A stretch of DNA of 49,937 nt, from assembly GCA_035301285.1 (NCBI GenBank), contig DATGUN010000073.1, positions 1 to 49,937 of the forward strand, written 5' to 3'. Positions 33,156-42,645 of this stretch are shown piece after piece. Made by a program: the position numbers and the translations under genes. The stretch's first letter is position 1, and the number at the start of each line of letters is the position of its first letter. Below the pieces are notes generated by a model, which was given only the letters and a program-made list of their open reading frames with translations, made no database searches and was not told where the DNA came from. Origin of the DNA: DATGUN01 sp035301285. Its GTDB lineage: Bacteria; Bacillota; Bacilli; Bacillales; Amphibacillaceae.

Positions 33156-33191
33156 ACCGTTTATAAAGTATAGAAAGAGAGTTGTTTCTTT

Positions 33192-33677
33192 ATGGGGAGT
33201 ACGCTTAATCAATCTGTAGAATTACAGTGGTATAAACAAGACTTTTTAAAACACCTAAGAAATTTTGAATTGCCTGAAGAGAAAGCACAATTCACAGCTT
33301 TTCCAGTTGAATTATTGGAAGAGTTAGTAGATGGGCAATATCCGATTGTAATACTAAACAAAAATGAACCAGTTGGTTTTTTCTTATTACATTCAACCAA
33401 TAGGGTAAAGGAGTATTCCGACAATCCTCACGCTTTGTTATTAACTGCCTTATCAATAAACGATTTGCAACAAGGTAAAGGATATGCAACAAAAGGAATG
33501 AATCTGCTTAAAAGCTTTGTTAATCAGGAATTGCCACAATACAATGAGATTGTACTGGCAGTTAATCATAAAAATATTCCAGCTCAAAAACTTTATGAAA
33601 AGGTTGGTTACAGTGACACTGGTAGAAGGAAAACAGGCAAGCTAGGCGAACAATTGATTTTCAGTATCTTCGTCTAG
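33192..33677 (+). CDS. GNAT-family N-acetyltransferase
   Basis: This 161-residue protein has the GNAT fold: an N-terminal substrate-binding half, the acetyl-CoA loop LQQGKGYATKGMNLLKSF (about residues 95-112), and the late NHKNIPAQKLYEKVGYSDTG strand-helix typical of the family. It would acetylate an amine on a small molecule or protein; the target is not deducible. The gene is more AT-rich than its neighbours and its ribosome site (GAGAG) is weak, both hints of recent acquisition. It follows the hydratase gene by 36 bp. Confidence 0.8.
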   Translation: MGSTLNQSVELQWYKQDFLKHLRNFELPEEKAQFTAFPVELLEELVDGQYPIVILNKNEPVGFFLLHSTNRVKEYSDNPHALLLTALSINDLQQGKGYATKGMNLLKSFVNQELPQYNEIVLAVNHKNIPAQKLYEKVGYSDTGRRKTGKLGEQLIFSIFV

Positions 33678-33778
33678 TGGTATTAATCATCGGGCAAGAT
33701 TGTTAAATAAAAGAAACGGGAGATTTTTCTTGTATCTTTTTTATTTTTAAACGGACATAAGAGCAAAACCCCTCACTT

Positions 33779-33803
33779 CCCACTCTTTCAGGACCGGAGT
33801 GGG
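33779..33803. terminator. Hairpin between convergent GNAT and mscS genes
   Basis: CCCACTC and GAGTGGG form a 7-bp stem with an 11-nt loop, extendable with a bulge through CACTT/CAGTG. No strong T-tract, so terminator function is tentative. Confidence 0.4.
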
Positions 33804-33825
33804 ACAGTGGGTGGAATCTGACGTC

Positions 33826-34725
33826 CTATTTTTCTAAAATGCGGATATCTTGGACGGCGAACTCGATGTTTCCGTTGTTGGCGAATTCCGTCAGTATCCG
33901 TTTTTGTAAAGCGGTTAAAACGGTTGTGCCATTTTTATAATGGACATAATAACGTAATGTAACGACTATCCCATCATTATTTGTATCCAGCGAAAAAACG
34001 GGTTTTATGTTTTTTTCGTTAATGGGATTGTGATTATTCTTTTCCTTTAATTCCTGCAACAGTGTGTCATGCAAGTATGCAGTGCCGGCATCTTTCATGA
34101 TTTTCTCCGCATCCTTCCAGTTGCTGTCAAATGTCAGCACATATTGGACTTCTTTCCATATGTATGTATGACTTCTCCCTACCATCTCGATGGGCTCTTC
34201 AAAAATGATTCGATTCGGAAGTTTAATGATTCGTCCTGTGTAAGCATCTGAGGATAACCAATTGTTGATTTCCAACAGTTCAAAATTCGTTGCACCTATT
34301 TTATATACATCCCCTTTGATTCCGTTGATTTCTACTCTATGTCCAATCCTGAAATATCTTTGAAACCGAATGACGATAAATCCGATGATGTTTGATGTCA
34401 ACCCTTTGACGATGAATACGACAAATACACCTATGATCAATAGGGTGATAATCAGTGCGTTGAATGCCTGAATCCATATAATCAATAAACAGATGAATAA
34501 TATAGTGTTTATACCGATTTTCAATACTTTTTCATATACAGATAGATATTGTGGATTATGTACATATTTTCGGAGTAACTTCTTGAACAGCATGTGTACA
34601 ATCGAAATGATTACGATGATGATTGCCGTTAACACGATTTTATCGATGTGCTCGTTTGGGTTGTTCAATGTTTCCATTAAATTTTCAAATACATTGGAAA
34701 AGTAATCCGACAAAATATCTCCCAT
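33826..34725 (-). CDS. MscS-family mechanosensitive ion channel
   Basis: This 299-residue membrane protein is of the small-conductance mechanosensitive channel family, which releases solutes on hypo-osmotic shock. About three N-terminal transmembrane segments (35-50, 70-90, 95-125) are followed by the MscS beta domain motif RFQRYFRIGHRVEINGIKG and a soluble alpha-beta vestibule. The ATG at 34725 follows GAGGTG at 7 bases; a TTG one codon upstream is possible. It stands alone, divergent from fruR. In a halophile it complements the ectoine and Opu loci by allowing solute efflux on dilution. Confidence 0.85.
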   Translation of the reverse strand: MGDILSDYFSNVFENLMETLNNPNEHIDKIVLTAIIIVIISIVHMLFKKLLRKYVHNPQYLSVYEKVLKIGINTILFICLLIIWIQAFNALIITLLIIGVFVVFIVKGLTSNIIGFIVIRFQRYFRIGHRVEINGIKGDVYKIGATNFELLEINNWLSSDAYTGRIIKLPNRIIFEEPIEMVGRSHTYIWKEVQYVLTFDSNWKDAEKIMKDAGTAYLHDTLLQELKEKNNHNPINEKNIKPVFSLDTNNDGIVVTLRYYVHYKNGTTVLTALQKRILTEFANNGNIEFAVQDIRILEK

Positions 34726-34909
34726 CAATCAACACCTCACTATCTTCTCTTTCTATTATTATCGCTAATCGCACCAGTATATATGATGGAATCTTCTATG
34801 TACATTATAGCAGTTATTTATGTTGATAGGATATCAGATTGGAATGTGGGAATGATTTTTCAGGAATCACCTATATTCAATTTATAGTTAAAAGGACAAA
34901 TTTCAGCTG

Positions 34910-34939
34910 TTGTACGCATTTCTGTGACTGTTTTATAAT
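34910..34939 (+). promoter_or_regulatory. Candidate promoter of the fru operon
   Basis: A perfect TATAAT (34934-34939) is preceded at 18 bp by a weak TTGTAC. It is the best pair in the 300-bp divergent mscS-fruR spacer, which otherwise shows only the cre box at 35003. Confidence 0.45.
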
Positions 34940-35002
34940 GAATTTGAATGATTTTGGTTGATTGATAGTGAGATGTATTGTAAAATAAAACTATACAAAT
35001 CT

Positions 35003-35016
35003 TGAAAGCGTTTTAG
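35003..35016 (+). promoter_or_regulatory. cre-like CcpA site before fruR
   Basis: TGAAAGCGTTTTAG matches the catabolite-responsive element core TGWAANCGNT and deviates at the last two positions. It overlaps the leader just ahead of the ribosome site, where CcpA would block elongation. Confidence 0.6.
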
Positions 35017-35027
35017 GAGGTGGGTAT

Positions 35028-35777
35028 TTGCTTGAATCAGAACGCCATCAGACTATTATTGATCGTCTAAAGGAAAATCAAACCGTAAAGTTGAAGGATC
35101 TCGTTGAAATAACCGATTCCTCTGAATCAACCATTCGTCGCGATCTGACACAACTTGAGCAACAAAAATATTTGAAGCGGGTACATGGTGGTGCCTCAAG
35201 ACTTCAGGGAAAACTTCAGGAACCAAGTATGACCGAAAAATCATTCAAAAACCTTCAACACAAACAAAGAATCGCTTCCTTTGCAGGGGGGTTGGTGGAA
35301 GAAGGGGACAGTATTTATTTGGATGCTGGGTCGACCGTATTTGAAGCCATCCCACATCTGCCGAACAATATCGTTGTTGTTACGAACGGACTTACCCATG
35401 TTAACAAGCTGCTTGAGAGAAATATAAAAACATATGTACTTGGTGGTTATGCCAAACAAAAGACGAAAGCAATTATTGGCAGGGGGGCACTGGAGAGTCT
35501 AAAGCAGTACCGGTTTGATAAATGCTTTATAGGCGTGAACGGGATTCATCCCGAATTTGGCTTTACGACCCCCGATCAGGAGGAGGCACACATTAAACAG
35601 CTCGCCATCTATTTATCGCGGGAAGCTTATGTACTTGCTGATGACTCCAAGTTCTCAGAAATTGCCTTTTCGAAAATAACAGATATACATGATGCAACGA
35701 TCATTACCAATAATCTGGATATTGAAATGGAAGAGCAACTCAGCAATAACACGAACGTTAAGGTGGTTACAACATGA
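35028..35777 (+). CDS. fruR: DeoR-family transcriptional repressor of the fructose operon
   Basis: This 249-residue regulator has an N-terminal DeoR winged helix (SERHQTIIDRLKENQTVKL, then SESTIRRDLTQLEQQKYL) and a C-terminal sugar-phosphate-sensing DeoRC domain (about 75-235, with LDAGSTVFE, GGYAKQ and LADDSKF). FruR repressors respond to fructose 1-phosphate. The TTG start at 35028 follows AGGAGG at 7 bases. Its last four bases overlap fruK (ATGA), so regulator, kinase and transporter form one coupled operon, as in Bacillus. Confidence 0.93.
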   Translation: MLESERHQTIIDRLKENQTVKLKDLVEITDSSESTIRRDLTQLEQQKYLKRVHGGASRLQGKLQEPSMTEKSFKNLQHKQRIASFAGGLVEEGDSIYLDAGSTVFEAIPHLPNNIVVVTNGLTHVNKLLERNIKTYVLGGYAKQKTKAIIGRGALESLKQYRFDKCFIGVNGIHPEFGFTTPDQEEAHIKQLAIYLSREAYVLADDSKFSEIAFSKITDIHDATIITNNLDIEMEEQLSNNTNVKVVTT

Positions 35778-36685
35778 TCTACACATTGACTCTGAATCCT
35801 TCACTCGATTACATTATGGAACTGCAGCAAGTTACCCTTGGGGAATTAAACAGATCCCAAACAGAAGCAAAGTTTCCCGGCGGAAAAGGGATAAATGTTT
35901 CTCAGGTATTAAACACAATGGACGTTGACACCAGAGCACTTGGCTTTATTGGGGGCAGGACGGGGGACTTTATTGAAGAATTCCTGCATTCCTGCCAGAT
36001 TCGTACTGATTTTGTGAGGATTGATGAAGATACAAGGATTAATGTCAAACTGAAATCTGGGAAAGAAACAGAGATCAATGCTAGCGGGCCTATCATTACA
36101 GACAGTGAATTTGAATTGCTGAAAAATAAAATAAATGCACTGAACGATGAAGACATTCTGGTGCTTGCGGGAAGCATCCCATCAAGTCTTTCTGAATCAA
36201 CATATGAGGATCTAGTAAAGATATGCCAAAAAAATGGAACACAGTTTGTAGTGGATGCAGAAGGAGACTGCTTGAGTAAAGTGCTTTCATTCCAGCCATT
36301 CTTGATTAAACCAAATCATCATGAGCTCGGTGCATTGTTTGATACAGACATTTTAACAAACGATGATGCTATTCACTATGGGAAAAAGCTTATTGAAATG
36401 GGAGCACAGCATGTCATTGTTTCGCTTGCTGGAGCGGGTGCAGTATTAATCTGTCAAAATACTTCACTCATTGCAACAGCCCCAAAAGGTGAGGTAAGGG
36501 GTTCTGTGGGGGCGGGTGACTCGATGGTCGCCGGTTTCATCGCCGTATATCAGCAAACGAAATCTCTGGAAACAGCCTTTCGTTATAGTGTGGCTGCAGG
36601 TAGTGCAACCGCCTTTTCAGTCGGATTATGTACAAAGGAGAAAGTGGAAGAACTCGTCCCACAGGTTGACGTTAAAAATAGTTAG
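35774..36685 (+). CDS. fruK: 1-phosphofructokinase
   Basis: FruK phosphorylates fructose 1-phosphate to fructose 1,6-bisphosphate. The 303-residue PfkB-fold protein has TLNPSLDYIMEL at the N-terminus, the sugar-binding FPGGKGINVSQVL near 35-47, and the C-terminal PfkB signature GAGDSMVAGFIA with catalytic Asp. AAGGTGG in the end of fruR serves as ribosome site. It is coupled to fruR by a 4-bp overlap and followed by fruA 10 bp later. Confidence 0.95.
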   Translation: MIYTLTLNPSLDYIMELQQVTLGELNRSQTEAKFPGGKGINVSQVLNTMDVDTRALGFIGGRTGDFIEEFLHSCQIRTDFVRIDEDTRINVKLKSGKETEINASGPIITDSEFELLKNKINALNDEDILVLAGSIPSSLSESTYEDLVKICQKNGTQFVVDAEGDCLSKVLSFQPFLIKPNHHELGALFDTDILTNDDAIHYGKKLIEMGAQHVIVSLAGAGAVLICQNTSLIATAPKGEVRGSVGAGDSMVAGFIAVYQQTKSLETAFRYSVAAGSATAFSVGLCTKEKVEELVPQVDVKNS

Positions 36686-36695
36686 GAGAATCGCG

Positions 36696-38570
36696 ATGCG
36701 AATAACTGAACTTTTAACAAAAGATGCGATGAATCTTCATTTGAAATCAAAACAAAAACAAGACACAATTGAAGAATTGATTTCCGTATTGGATGAGGCA
36801 GGAAAATTGGATAACCGGGCTGAATTCAAGGAGGAAATTCTAAAAAGAGAAGAGCAAAGTACGACAGGTGTTGGTGATGGAGTTGCCATTCCCCATGCCA
36901 AAACAAAAGCAGTTAAAGAGCCAGCGATTGCATTTGGTAGATCGGTTGAAGGTGTGGAATATGGTTCACTGGATGGAAAACCATCCCATCTCTTCTTTAT
37001 GATTGCTGCCCCAGAAGGAGCGAACGATACGCACCTTAAGGCACTAGCAAAACTTTCAACCATTCTGATGAAGCAAAATGCGCGTCAACAACTTCTCGAG
37101 GCAAAATCAGAAGATGAAGTCATTGATATTATCAATTCCTATGATGAAGGTGACAAACAAGAAGAACAGACTAAATCATCCTCGGGTAATGAATTTATTG
37201 TTGCTGTTACGGCATGCCCCACAGGAATTGCCCATACGTACATGTCGGCAGATTCTTTAGTGTCCAAGGCTACTGAAATGGACATTGATATTAAAGTGGA
37301 AACAAACGGTTCCGGTGGTGCCAAAAATGTTCTCACAAGCGAAGAGATTGAAAAAGCTGTAGCCGTTATAGTTGCCGCAGATACCAATGTATCAATGAAC
37401 CGGTTTAATGGGAAACATGTTATTGAAACCTCTGTAGCAGATGGTATCCATAAACCAGGGGAATTAATTGATCGTGCTGTGAAACAGGATGCACCCGTTT
37501 ATAAAGGGACTGAGTCCTCCAATGACGAGAATCATAGAGAATCGGGAAAAGGAATTGGAGCAACAATCTACAAACATTTAATGAACGGTGTTTCCAATAT
37601 GCTGCCATTCGTGATTGGTGGCGGGATATTGATTGCTCTGGGATTTCTTTTTGGTGTAAATGCAAGCGATCCGGAACACCCATCGTACAATGTGATTGCT
37701 GAAGCGTTAGATACGATCGGTAGCGGAAACGCATTTGCTTTGATGATTCCCGTGCTGGCAGGTTTTATCGCTATAAGCATTGCTGATCGTCCGGGATTTG
37801 CGCCAGGAATGGTCGGTGGTTTTATGGCAGCCAATAGTGGTGCCGGTTTCCTAGGGGGTATTGTTGCAGGTTTTCTAGGCGGTTATATAGTCGTTGGATT
37901 GAAAAAGGCACTGGCTAACCTTCCGTCTTCCCTTGAAGGCATTAAAACCATATTATTATTCCCTTTATTAGGGATCGCAATGACAGGTTTTATTATGTTC
38001 TTTGTCGTTAATAAGCCATTCAATATGCTCAATACAGCTATTTCCGACTGGTTGACCGGACTTGGCACAGGTAATGCTATATTTCTTGGCATTGTCTTAG
38101 GTCTAATGATGGCCATTGACATGGGAGGCCCTGTAAATAAAGCAGCTTATCTTTTTGGTACAGGTTTGATTGCCAGTGGCGTTTATGAACCTATGGCAGC
38201 GATCATGGCAGCAGGAATGGTTCCACCACTGAGCATCGCACTCGCAACAACTGTATTCAAAAATAAATTCAGTCAACAAGACCTGGAAGCAGGAAAAGTA
38301 AACTATATTATGGGCTTATCGTTTATCACTGAAGGGGCTATCCCATTTGCGGCAGCCGACCCACTTCGAGTGATCCCTTCCATAATGGTCGGTTCCGGAG
38401 TTGCAGGTGGACTATCCATGATGTTTCATATTGGCTTGCAAGCACCGCACGGTGGGGTATTTGTTTTTCCATTGGTATCGGGAGGATGGCTGCTGTACTT
38501 ATTGGCGGTGGTTATCGGTGCCATTATTTCTGCAATATTAATAGGGATTTTGAAAAAGCCTGTTAAATAA
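36696..38570 (+). CDS. fruA: PTS fructose-specific EIIABC component
   Basis: This 624-residue protein transports and phosphorylates fructose at carbon 1. Domain order is EIIA (1-145) with phospho-His67 in VAIPHAKT, EIIB (about 165-260) with phospho-Cys174 in VTACPTGIAHTYM, and a membrane EIIC (about 285-624) with motifs GGGILIALGFLFG and EGAIPFAAADPLRVIP. The start at 36696 follows TAGGAG, which overlaps the fruK stop; an in-frame extension upstream lies inside fruK and is spurious. It ends the fru operon; a terminator is at 38733. Confidence 0.96.
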   Translation: MRITELLTKDAMNLHLKSKQKQDTIEELISVLDEAGKLDNRAEFKEEILKREEQSTTGVGDGVAIPHAKTKAVKEPAIAFGRSVEGVEYGSLDGKPSHLFFMIAAPEGANDTHLKALAKLSTILMKQNARQQLLEAKSEDEVIDIINSYDEGDKQEEQTKSSSGNEFIVAVTACPTGIAHTYMSADSLVSKATEMDIDIKVETNGSGGAKNVLTSEEIEKAVAVIVAADTNVSMNRFNGKHVIETSVADGIHKPGELIDRAVKQDAPVYKGTESSNDENHRESGKGIGATIYKHLMNGVSNMLPFVIGGGILIALGFLFGVNASDPEHPSYNVIAEALDTIGSGNAFALMIPVLAGFIAISIADRPGFAPGMVGGFMAANSGAGFLGGIVAGFLGGYIVVGLKKALANLPSSLEGIKTILLFPLLGIAMTGFIMFFVVNKPFNMLNTAISDWLTGLGTGNAIFLGIVLGLMMAIDMGGPVNKAAYLFGTGLIASGVYEPMAAIMAAGMVPPLSIALATTVFKNKFSQQDLEAGKVNYIMGLSFITEGAIPFAAADPLRVIPSIMVGSGVAGGLSMMFHIGLQAPHGGVFVFPLVSGGWLLYLLAVVIGAIISAILIGILKKPVK

Positions 38571-38732
38571 AATATTTTAGAGGATAGCTTCATTTTACAA
38601 GCAGTCGACTATCGTACGGGAAACTTTAAGTAACGGTATGATGATCAAAAAGCGGAATGTAAGTAAAATATAAGAAATACTTCGCGCGAAATCGGGACTG
38701 GAAGATGATAGGCCACGTATTATACTCTCCAT

Positions 38733-38760
38733 CAAAAAAACCACTTGTAGTGGTTTTTTT
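38733..38760. terminator. Intrinsic terminator between fruA and the M20 dipeptidase
   Basis: AAAAAAACCAC and GTGGTTTTTTT pair around TTGTA, with tracts suited to both strands. It lies 160 bp after fruA. Confidence 0.88.
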
Positions 38761-38774
38761 ATGCGTTTATTGGG

Positions 38775-38801
38775 CAAGGGGACAGGTCCACTGTCCCCTT
38801 G
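38775..38801. repeat. Perfect GGGGACAG/CTGTCCCC palindrome
   Basis: CAAGGGGACAG and CTGTCCCCTTG are perfect 11-bp arms around GTCCA. The same core is degenerate at 6068-6124, marking a dispersed palindromic repeat family. It lies just past the dipeptidase stop and could also fold in its mRNA. Confidence 0.75.
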
Positions 38802-38807
38802 CTTAAT

Positions 38808-40157
38808 TCACTTTTTCATTTGGCCGATGCTTGTCAAAACATCGCACGTACATTTGATGCCATTGTAGAAGTTTTCGACCACAAGATTCTCATTAGGTGA
38901 GTGATTCGCTTCGTCCGCATTGGCGTATGGAACGATGAGCGATGGGGTGCCGAGTATTTTAGTCCATACATAATCGGGAAGGCTGCCTCCCATGCACGGT
39001 TTGATATACGCTTTTCGTCCAAACGAATTCTGTATGGTCTGATGGATGGTTTCGATCAGCTCTAAATCGTTGGGTGTTTTGGATGGCGACATCTTCCCAA
39101 GATTTAATACTTCGATATCGGGATGATATTTTTCGATATGGCTTTCCAACAATGCTAATATTTCCTCAGGTTCCTGATTGGCAACCAATCGCATATCCAA
39201 CTTCACTTTCGCTTCTGAAGGGATGATGGTTTTCGCACCTTCACCACCATAGCCACTTGTGAAACCGGCGATATTAAAAGTGGGTTCGAATAGAAGTTTT
39301 CGATAATACGTTTCTTGATCCATATCCAAGGATTCATCCCCGATGTCTTTTCGAATTTGCTCAATATCGAATGGTAATTCACGAATCAAATTCAGCTCAT
39401 GTTCAGTCGGCGGAACGATATTGTCATGGAAGCCTTCAATGAGGACATTTCCTTGTCGATCACGCATTGTCTGTAATAGGTCAATGAGTTTCCAAGCAGG
39501 ATTTTGAGCGATGTTACCTTTGTTTCCGGAGTGATTGTCAAAATCAGAGCCTTTTGCCCGGAGCTCCACGTATTGTATACCTCTTACACCTAACAAGAGG
39601 AACGGACTTCCATCCGGCAGCATGGGGCCATCAGATGTATAGACAAGATCGGCTTTTAACTTTTCTTTATGTTCGTTGACGAAAGACGGCAGGTTTTTAC
39701 TGGCGATTTCTTCTTCGCCATCAAAAATGAATTTCAAATTGACTGGAAGTTCTTCTTCAACTTCCAGATAGGTTTTGACCGCCAATATCTGCGCCATCAG
39801 CTGACCTTTATTGTCACCGGCTCCCCGTGCAAAAATGCGTCCATCACGAATAGTCGGTTCGAAAGGAGGACTGATCCATTCCTCGATGGGATCGGGTGGT
39901 TGAACATCATAATGCCCATAGATAAGTACGGTTGGCTTATCCGGTGAAACGAGTCGTTCGGCATAGACAACGGGGTGATCCGGTGTCTCCATTATTTCGA
40001 CGTGCGGCATCCCCGCTTCACGTGCTTTTTGTGCGACGAGTTCCGCACATTCACGAATGCCGATATTTTGTGAACTGATGCTTCGTTGTCTAAGGACTTG
40101 GAATAGTTCTTCCAAATATGCTTCCCTGTTGTCATCGACTTTTTGATGCATATTCAT
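38808..40157 (-). CDS. M20-family dipeptidase/aminoacyl hydrolase
   Basis: This 449-residue zinc hydrolase of peptidase family M20 cleaves dipeptides or N-acyl amino acids in the cytoplasm. Metal-site motifs are intact: GHYDVQPPDP, ARGAGDNKGQ, the catalytic DGEEEI, TSDGP, and a late EANHSPNEN histidine. Domain layout (lid domain inserted at about 200-320) and length match the DUG1/carnosinase-like branch. AGGAGG lies 8 bases before the ATG at 40157. It is transcribed away from the OpuA-like locus and convergent with the fru operon. A role in dipeptide nitrogen scavenging is inferred. Confidence 0.88.
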   Translation of the reverse strand: MNMHQKVDDNREAYLEELFQVLRQRSISSQNIGIRECAELVAQKAREAGMPHVEIMETPDHPVVYAERLVSPDKPTVLIYGHYDVQPPDPIEEWISPPFEPTIRDGRIFARGAGDNKGQLMAQILAVKTYLEVEEELPVNLKFIFDGEEEIASKNLPSFVNEHKEKLKADLVYTSDGPMLPDGSPFLLLGVRGIQYVELRAKGSDFDNHSGNKGNIAQNPAWKLIDLLQTMRDRQGNVLIEGFHDNIVPPTEHELNLIRELPFDIEQIRKDIGDESLDMDQETYYRKLLFEPTFNIAGFTSGYGGEGAKTIIPSEAKVKLDMRLVANQEPEEILALLESHIEKYHPDIEVLNLGKMSPSKTPNDLELIETIHQTIQNSFGRKAYIKPCMGGSLPDYVWTKILGTPSLIVPYANADEANHSPNENLVVENFYNGIKCTCDVLTSIGQMKK

Positions 40158-40800
40158 TTTGTTAGCCTCCTGAGTTTAATTGTCATTATGAATGGACATA
40201 GACTTGGAATTGTTTTATACGTTGTTGCGATGCAACTTTCTGTTAATTGAGTATTCAAATAAATACCGGAAATATGATGGGATGATTGAAACGCTCCCGT
40301 TATATATCCGGAAGGCCATTCAGTTTGCTTTGAACGTGCTTAGTCAACTCCTTTCGTCGATTAAGCTGGAACCGATTTTGTTAAAGCATTCTACAGGATG
40401 GATGACCATTTGGCAAGATTTTCATTTAAAATAGTCGTTTTGACTCATTTTGAGGTTATTTAAATATTTTTTGACGTAAATGTCGCTCATCGGCTTATGA
40501 CGTAAGAACCCCTTCACATGAGGTGGTTAGCACATATCGAGAAATAATGGCCATGGCGCGTGTCCAACATATTATAAGCTATTCTATGATAATCGGAGTA
40601 TATTAAAGACTAGCCAACTAAATTTTCGGAATATCGTCGTTAATTACAATATATGTGCCTTTCTCTAATAAAAAAAATAGAATATACTTCAATATTGATT
40701 GGAAAATGGTAAAAATCGATTAAGCCGCAAAAAATCCGTAAAAGATCTTTCCTCTCACATAACTGAATTTCTTTACCAAAATTTTATTCTAATATGAAAG
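40158..40800. other. Long divergent spacer upstream of opuAB-like gene
   Basis: No supported gene. An 80-codon open frame at 40192-40434 lacks a ribosome site and homology. The string TTTTTTGACGTAAATG (about 40467-40482) is loosely similar to the repeat unit at 31957-32125. No remnant of an opuAA ATPase gene is visible. Confidence 0.45.
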
Positions 40801-41661
40801 ATGTGGTGGTTAAAATTGAATTATTTCTATTTGCCATTGGAGGAGTGGACAAATCGTTTTGTCGATGATTGGCTACTTCCTGTAATGAGCGGTTTTTTTG
40901 ATGGAATTAGTGATGGTCTATCAAGATTTGTCATGGCTGTTACTCAATTACTTACGATCATTCCACCTGAGGTGATTACCGTATTGCTGATAGCCATTGC
41001 TTGGAAGACAGCCGGTAAAGGTGTTGCAATATTTGCATTCATCGGCTGCGTCTATATCGGTTCAATCGATATGTGGATGGAATCGATGCAAACCGTGGCG
41101 ATTGTTATTGTCGCTACCATCACCTCTATTGTTATAGGTGTCCCTGTCGGTATTTTGACTGCGATCAGTAAAACATTGGACAGCATCGTCAGGCCAATCC
41201 TGGATATCATGCAAACATTGCCGATCTTTGTCTATCTTATTCCAGCTGTTTTGTTATTCGGTCTTGGTGGTGTGCCAGCGGTTATTGCGACATTCGTATT
41301 TGCTGCCCCGCCTGCGATAAGAATGACAAGTCTCGGAATCAAGCAGGTTCCAGGAGATATCGTTGAGGCATCGCATTCATTCGGTTCAACCTTATGGCAG
41401 TTACTTTTTAAAGTACAGCTCCCATTGGCGCTTCCGACAATAATGGCAGGAATCAATCAAACGATTATGTTGTCGTTGTCTATGGCGGTTGTTGCGTCAA
41501 TGATAGGTGCACCGGGTCTTGGGGCGATGATAACCGAAAGTATCTCAACAGTGAACGTTGGGTTGGGATTGGCTGCTGGCCTGGCGATTGTAGTATTGGC
41601 CATTGTATTGGATAGAATGACACAAGGTTTAGTGAAAACGAACGGAAATGAGGGAATGTAA
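40801..41661 (+). CDS. opuAB: Glycine betaine/proline-type ABC permease (OpuAB/ProW-like)
   Basis: This 286-residue permease resembles OpuAB/ProW, the channel of glycine betaine importers. It has an amphipathic N-terminal section, about six membrane helices and the EAA loop GIKQVPGDIVEASHSFGST (about 180-198). Ribosome-site evidence for the ATG at 40801 is weak; a TTG at 40816 is the alternative. It ends directly before the binding-protein gene, so the two are coupled. No ATPase gene (opuAA/proV) is adjacent on either side, which is unusual, since OpuA operons normally begin with it. Either the ATPase is encoded elsewhere or the OpuCA product is shared. Confidence 0.88.
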   Translation: MWWLKLNYFYLPLEEWTNRFVDDWLLPVMSGFFDGISDGLSRFVMAVTQLLTIIPPEVITVLLIAIAWKTAGKGVAIFAFIGCVYIGSIDMWMESMQTVAIVIVATITSIVIGVPVGILTAISKTLDSIVRPILDIMQTLPIFVYLIPAVLLFGLGGVPAVIATFVFAAPPAIRMTSLGIKQVPGDIVEASHSFGSTLWQLLFKVQLPLALPTIMAGINQTIMLSLSMAVVASMIGAPGLGAMITESISTVNVGLGLAAGLAIVVLAIVLDRMTQGLVKTNGNEGM

Positions 41662-42555
41662 TTGAAAAAAATATTGTTTAATTCAGTGATATTTGTATTG
41701 TTGGCGATTATCGTTAGTGGTTGTGGTGCATCAGAAAATGATGCGGCCACGGATGCATATACAGATTCAAATGATGAAGATAAAGTTGTGAAGTTCGGTG
41801 TCCCATCTTGGACAAGCACTGTTCCTCCAACGAAGATTGCCAGTCTTATTTTAGAGGATATGGGTTATGAAGTTGAGGAAGTCGAAGCCGATGCTGGTGC
41901 CGTATATGCAGGGCTGGCTCGTGGTGATGTCGATGTGTTCATGGATTCTTGGTTCCCGGCTCAGGAACATTATATTGAAGAAGACTATTCCGATGATATT
42001 GAAGATATAGCGACGAGCTATGACAAAGCTGGATCCGGTTTTGCTGTTCCCGAATACATGGAAGATATAAATGATGTGGGCGATCTAATCGGACGAGAGG
42101 ATGAATTCAACAACGAAATCCTTTCAATCGGTAAAGGTGATCCTGCCACAGAAAATCTTGATAAAGTCATTGATGGCTATGATTTGGATGTGAAGCAAGT
42201 CAACTCATCCGAAGGTGGCATGATGGCTGAGGTCATCCGAAAAATGGAAAAAGAAGAACCAGTCCTGTTTTATGGATGGCATCCACATTCAATGTTCAAC
42301 AAATATGATGTTAAATTACTGACAAATGAAGAGACACCGGAATGGTTCAAGGATTCTTCTGTACATGTTGTTGTCAACAAGGAATGGAAAAAATCAAATC
42401 CGGAAGTCTATGAGTTCTTGCAAAACTGGAGTATCCCACTTGATGATATTGAAGAGATGATCCGTAAAATAGATGAAAAAGAAGATCCGGAAGAGGTAGC
42501 ACAGGAATGGATCGATGACCATCAAGATGAAGTGGATGAGATGTTAGGTAAATGA
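41662..42555 (+). CDS. opuAC: Glycine betaine-type substrate-binding lipoprotein (OpuAC-like)
   Basis: This 297-residue lipoprotein has a signal peptide with lipobox VSGC (Cys21) and an acidic linker, then an OpuAC/ProX-like binding domain. Segments carrying tryptophans typical of the cation-pi cage are visible: VPSWTSTVPP, DSWFPAQEH and FYGWHPHSM. It would capture glycine betaine or a related onium compound outside the membrane. It begins with TTG directly after the permease stop, with GAGGGAATG just upstream. A YtcJ-like amidohydrolase follows 90 bp later, suggesting the imported molecule, or a derivative, might be hydrolysed; that link is inference. Confidence 0.88.
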   Translation: MKKILFNSVIFVLLAIIVSGCGASENDAATDAYTDSNDEDKVVKFGVPSWTSTVPPTKIASLILEDMGYEVEEVEADAGAVYAGLARGDVDVFMDSWFPAQEHYIEEDYSDDIEDIATSYDKAGSGFAVPEYMEDINDVGDLIGREDEFNNEILSIGKGDPATENLDKVIDGYDLDVKQVNSSEGGMMAEVIRKMEKEEPVLFYGWHPHSMFNKYDVKLLTNEETPEWFKDSSVHVVVNKEWKKSNPEVYEFLQNWSIPLDDIEEMIRKIDEKEDPEEVAQEWIDDHQDEVDEMLGK

Positions 42556-42645
42556 TAAGTATGTATTATTTGGATGGGACGGTATTTGATATTGATATAT
42601 CAAACCGTTACCCATTCGAATGAAAAAACCAGGGAGGGCAACGTA

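Noticed and set aside
40192..40434. Plus-strand frame of 80 codons upstream of opuAB
   Set aside because: No ribosome site, no homology, and no resemblance to a transporter ATPase remnant.
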